From positions 1-15,170 of the forward strand of contig RQCD01000152.1 of NCBI GenBank assembly GCA_008668455.1: a stretch of DNA of 15,170 nt, in the 5' to 3' direction. This stretch comes from Clostridia bacterium (GTDB lineage Bacteria; Bacillota; Clostridia; UBA1381). This document shows, piece by piece, positions 13,744 through 15,170 of this stretch; within the stretch, counting starts at the first letter, position 1; every line of letters starts with the position of its first letter. The position numbers and the translations under genes were made by a program. The notes beneath the pieces were generated by a model, which ran no database searches, was not told the origin of the DNA, and saw only the letters and a program-made list of their open reading frames with translations.

Positions 13744-14144
13744 ATGGAAAACAATTTCTTATCTCTGATTGAGACGCACCACAGTGTAAGGACCTATAAA
13801 GCGGAACCTGTCCCTCCCGAGGCGTTGGACTCTGTACCGGAAACGGGGACTTATGCCCCTACCGGCAGCGGACGTCAATCCCCCGCCATTATTGCAATTA
13901 CAGACCCCAAATACCGGCAGGAAATCGCCAAGTTAAACGCAGAAGTGATGGGGAGCAACACAGACCACTACTATGGCGGACCTGTCGTGATCTTGGTTTT
14001 GGCAGATGGCTCCGCAAGCACCTTTGTGGAGGATGGAAGCTGCCAGAAACCTTGCGCGGTGTCGGTGCGATTGCGTTGGGTTATCCGGGCAAGGAATCCG
14101 GTCAGACCGCAGCACGGAAACAAAACTATATTGTTCGGATTTAA
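13744..14144 (+). pseudogene. Nitroreductase family protein with internal deletion and frame change
   Basis: The N-terminal 99 residues are a normal FMN-dependent nitroreductase start: LIETHHSVRTYK (FMN phosphate-binding Arg), APTGSGRQSPAIIAI (38-52), and YYGGPVVILVLADGS. After VEDGS at about 14040 the homologous frame breaks. The usual centre (roughly 40-50 residues, covering the helix bearing the C-terminal FMN and dimer contacts) is missing. The family's C-terminal end resumes in another frame from 14046 as ETLRGVGAIALGYPGKESG and stops at 14142-14144. Without a frame correction translation runs on to 14181 with unrelated residues. GGAGG lies at 13728-13732, 11 nt before the ATG; an in-frame ATG at 13726 overlaps it. 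The product cannot be a working enzyme. MATE follows after 38 nt. Confidence 0.8.
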
Positions 14145-14182
14145 TGTCCTGCACCGGACAATTTGTGGAGAGGAGGGATAGT

Positions 14183-15170
14183 ATGCAGACGGAAAACAAA
14201 ATGGCTGTCATGCCCGTTGGAAAACTAATTTGGCAAATGTCGATACCACCGCTGATCTCCATGTTCCTGCAATATTCCTATAATCTGATAGACAGTGCGT
14301 TTGTAGCGCGGCTTAGTGAGAACGCGTTAACAGCGGTTTCCCTGTCATTCCCAATCACAACACTGATGAACGCGGCGTCTATCTGGATTGGTGTCGGAGT
14401 GAACGTGCTGATTGCGGGGTATCTTGGGGAGAAAAAGCAGGATGAAGCAAATACCACCGTCACACACGGATTGTTACTGGCCTTTGGGATTGGGGCTTTG
14501 CTCAATCTTCTGTCATTACTGATTATGAAACCCTACTTTCGCTCATTCACCAATAATGAAGAAATTTATCAGTTGAGCATTGCCTATATGAGCGTATGTT
14601 CGTTCATGCAAATTCCCAACATGGTGCATATCGCAATCCAGAAGATGATACAGGCCACCGGGAATATGGTTGCTCCTATGTGGTTCCAGATTGCGGGAGT
14701 GGTCGTTAATTTTGTATTTGACCCCATCCTGATTTTTGGTATTGGTGCTTTTCCGGCTATGGGAATCCGCGGCGCTGCGGTGGCTACTGTTGCGGGCTAT
14801 TTATTATCCATGATTTTGGCATTTGCCTTGCTGCTGGGCAAAAAGCAGAAAGTGCGGATAAAGATCAAAGGATTTCATTTGCAAAAGTGGCTGATTGGCC
14901 GTATTTTCGCCCTTGGAGTGCCGTCTTTCATTATGAATGCCCTCAGTTCGTTTATGGTGACATTCGTCAATCTGTTTCAGGTGGGGGATTCCGAGACGGC
15001 GATGGCATTCTTCGGTGAGTATTTTAAGGGGCAGCAGCTGATCGTTATGACGGTAAACGGCTTGATCCAGGGCTGTTTGCCTATTATGAGGTTTAACTAC
15101 GGTGCGGGAAACAGAGATAGTCTGCACTCCGCTTTCCGCTACGGAACCGCTTTGGTCTCCGGTATGATGA
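14183..15170 (+). CDS. MATE family efflux transporter (C-terminus outside the window)
   Basis: The frame is open from the ATG at 14183 to the end of the window: 329 codons of a protein usually about 450 long. MATE proteins export drugs and other compounds against Na+ or H+ using 12 membrane helices in two bundles. The start PVGKLIWQMSIPPLISMFLQ with YNLIDSAFVARLSENALTAV is the classic first-helix block. IWIGVGVNVLIAGYLGEKK, QKMIQATGNMVAPMWFQIAG (the Q-A-x-G-x-x loop) and VNFVFDPILIFG with GIRGAAVATV follow in family order. The second bundle begins near WLIGRIFALGVPSFIMNALSS. AGGAGG at 14171-14176 is 6 nt from the start. It is downstream of the damaged nitroreductase and probably shares its promoter at 13583. 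The pump itself looks intact as far as seen. Confidence 0.93.
   Translation, partial: MQTENKMAVMPVGKLIWQMSIPPLISMFLQYSYNLIDSAFVARLSENALTAVSLSFPITTLMNAASIWIGVGVNVLIAGYLGEKKQDEANTTVTHGLLLAFGIGALLNLLSLLIMKPYFRSFTNNEEIYQLSIAYMSVCSFMQIPNMVHIAIQKMIQATGNMVAPMWFQIAGVVVNFVFDPILIFGIGAFPAMGIRGAAVATVAGYLLSMILAFALLLGKKQKVRIKIKGFHLQKWLIGRIFALGVPSFIMNALSSFMVTFVNLFQVGDSETAMAFFGEYFKGQQLIVMTVNGLIQGCLPIMRFNYGAGNRDSLHSAFRYGTALVSGMM

Noticed and set aside
1..15170. CRISPR array, tRNA, rRNA, insertion sequence or defence genes
   Set aside because: No repeat-spacer pattern, cloverleaf, transposase or recognised defence domain was seen in any region read.

Overview
The window looks like the chromosome of a Gram-positive anaerobe of class Clostridia (Bacillota), probably a gut commensal. 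The evidence is moderate GC, AGGAGG-type ribosome binding sites, sigma-A style promoters with 17-nt spacers, a lipoprotein-type binding protein, an ECF S-component beside a type III pantothenate kinase, and a purine-nucleoside type ABC transporter. The genus cannot be fixed by reading alone.

Layout. (1) 1-753, plus strand: the C-terminal part of a surface-type protein ending in half an S-layer-homology-like motif. (2) 765-2566, plus strand: a consensus promoter drives an ECF transporter S-component (probably for pantothenate) and CoaX, so vitamin B5 uptake and its first phosphorylation are paired. A DUF378 membrane protein and a strong terminator follow. (3) 2579-4560, plus strand: two translationally coupled amidohydrolases of unknown substrate. 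A terminator shared with the convergent operon lies at 4612-4660. (4) 10141 down to 4668, minus strand: a purine salvage operon in the order xpt, BMP-family lipoprotein, double ABC ATPase, permease, permease. A hairpin after the binding-protein gene probably steps down expression of the membrane part. (5) 12784 down to 10224, minus strand: two tandem trehalase-like (GH37-type) glycosidases from one promoter. The first is frameshifted near its C-terminus; the corrected frame would overlap the second start by ATGA. (6) 12785-14144: a region of decay with a 390-bp gap holding scraps of reading frame, a broken MutT-type NUDIX gene (minus), and a nitroreductase with an internal deletion (plus). A perfect-consensus promoter and a strong terminator-like hairpin precede the nitroreductase remnant. 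(7) 14183 to the end, plus strand: a MATE-family efflux transporter running off the window.

No CRISPR array, tRNA, rRNA, insertion sequence or defence system was seen, and I found no new multi-gene system. The most interesting signals are the frameshifted trehalase paralog, the short hairpin-ended leader before the nitroreductase/MATE pair, the terminator sitting directly on the ribosome binding site of the amidohydrolase pair, and an xpt operon whose leader is too short for a purine riboswitch.
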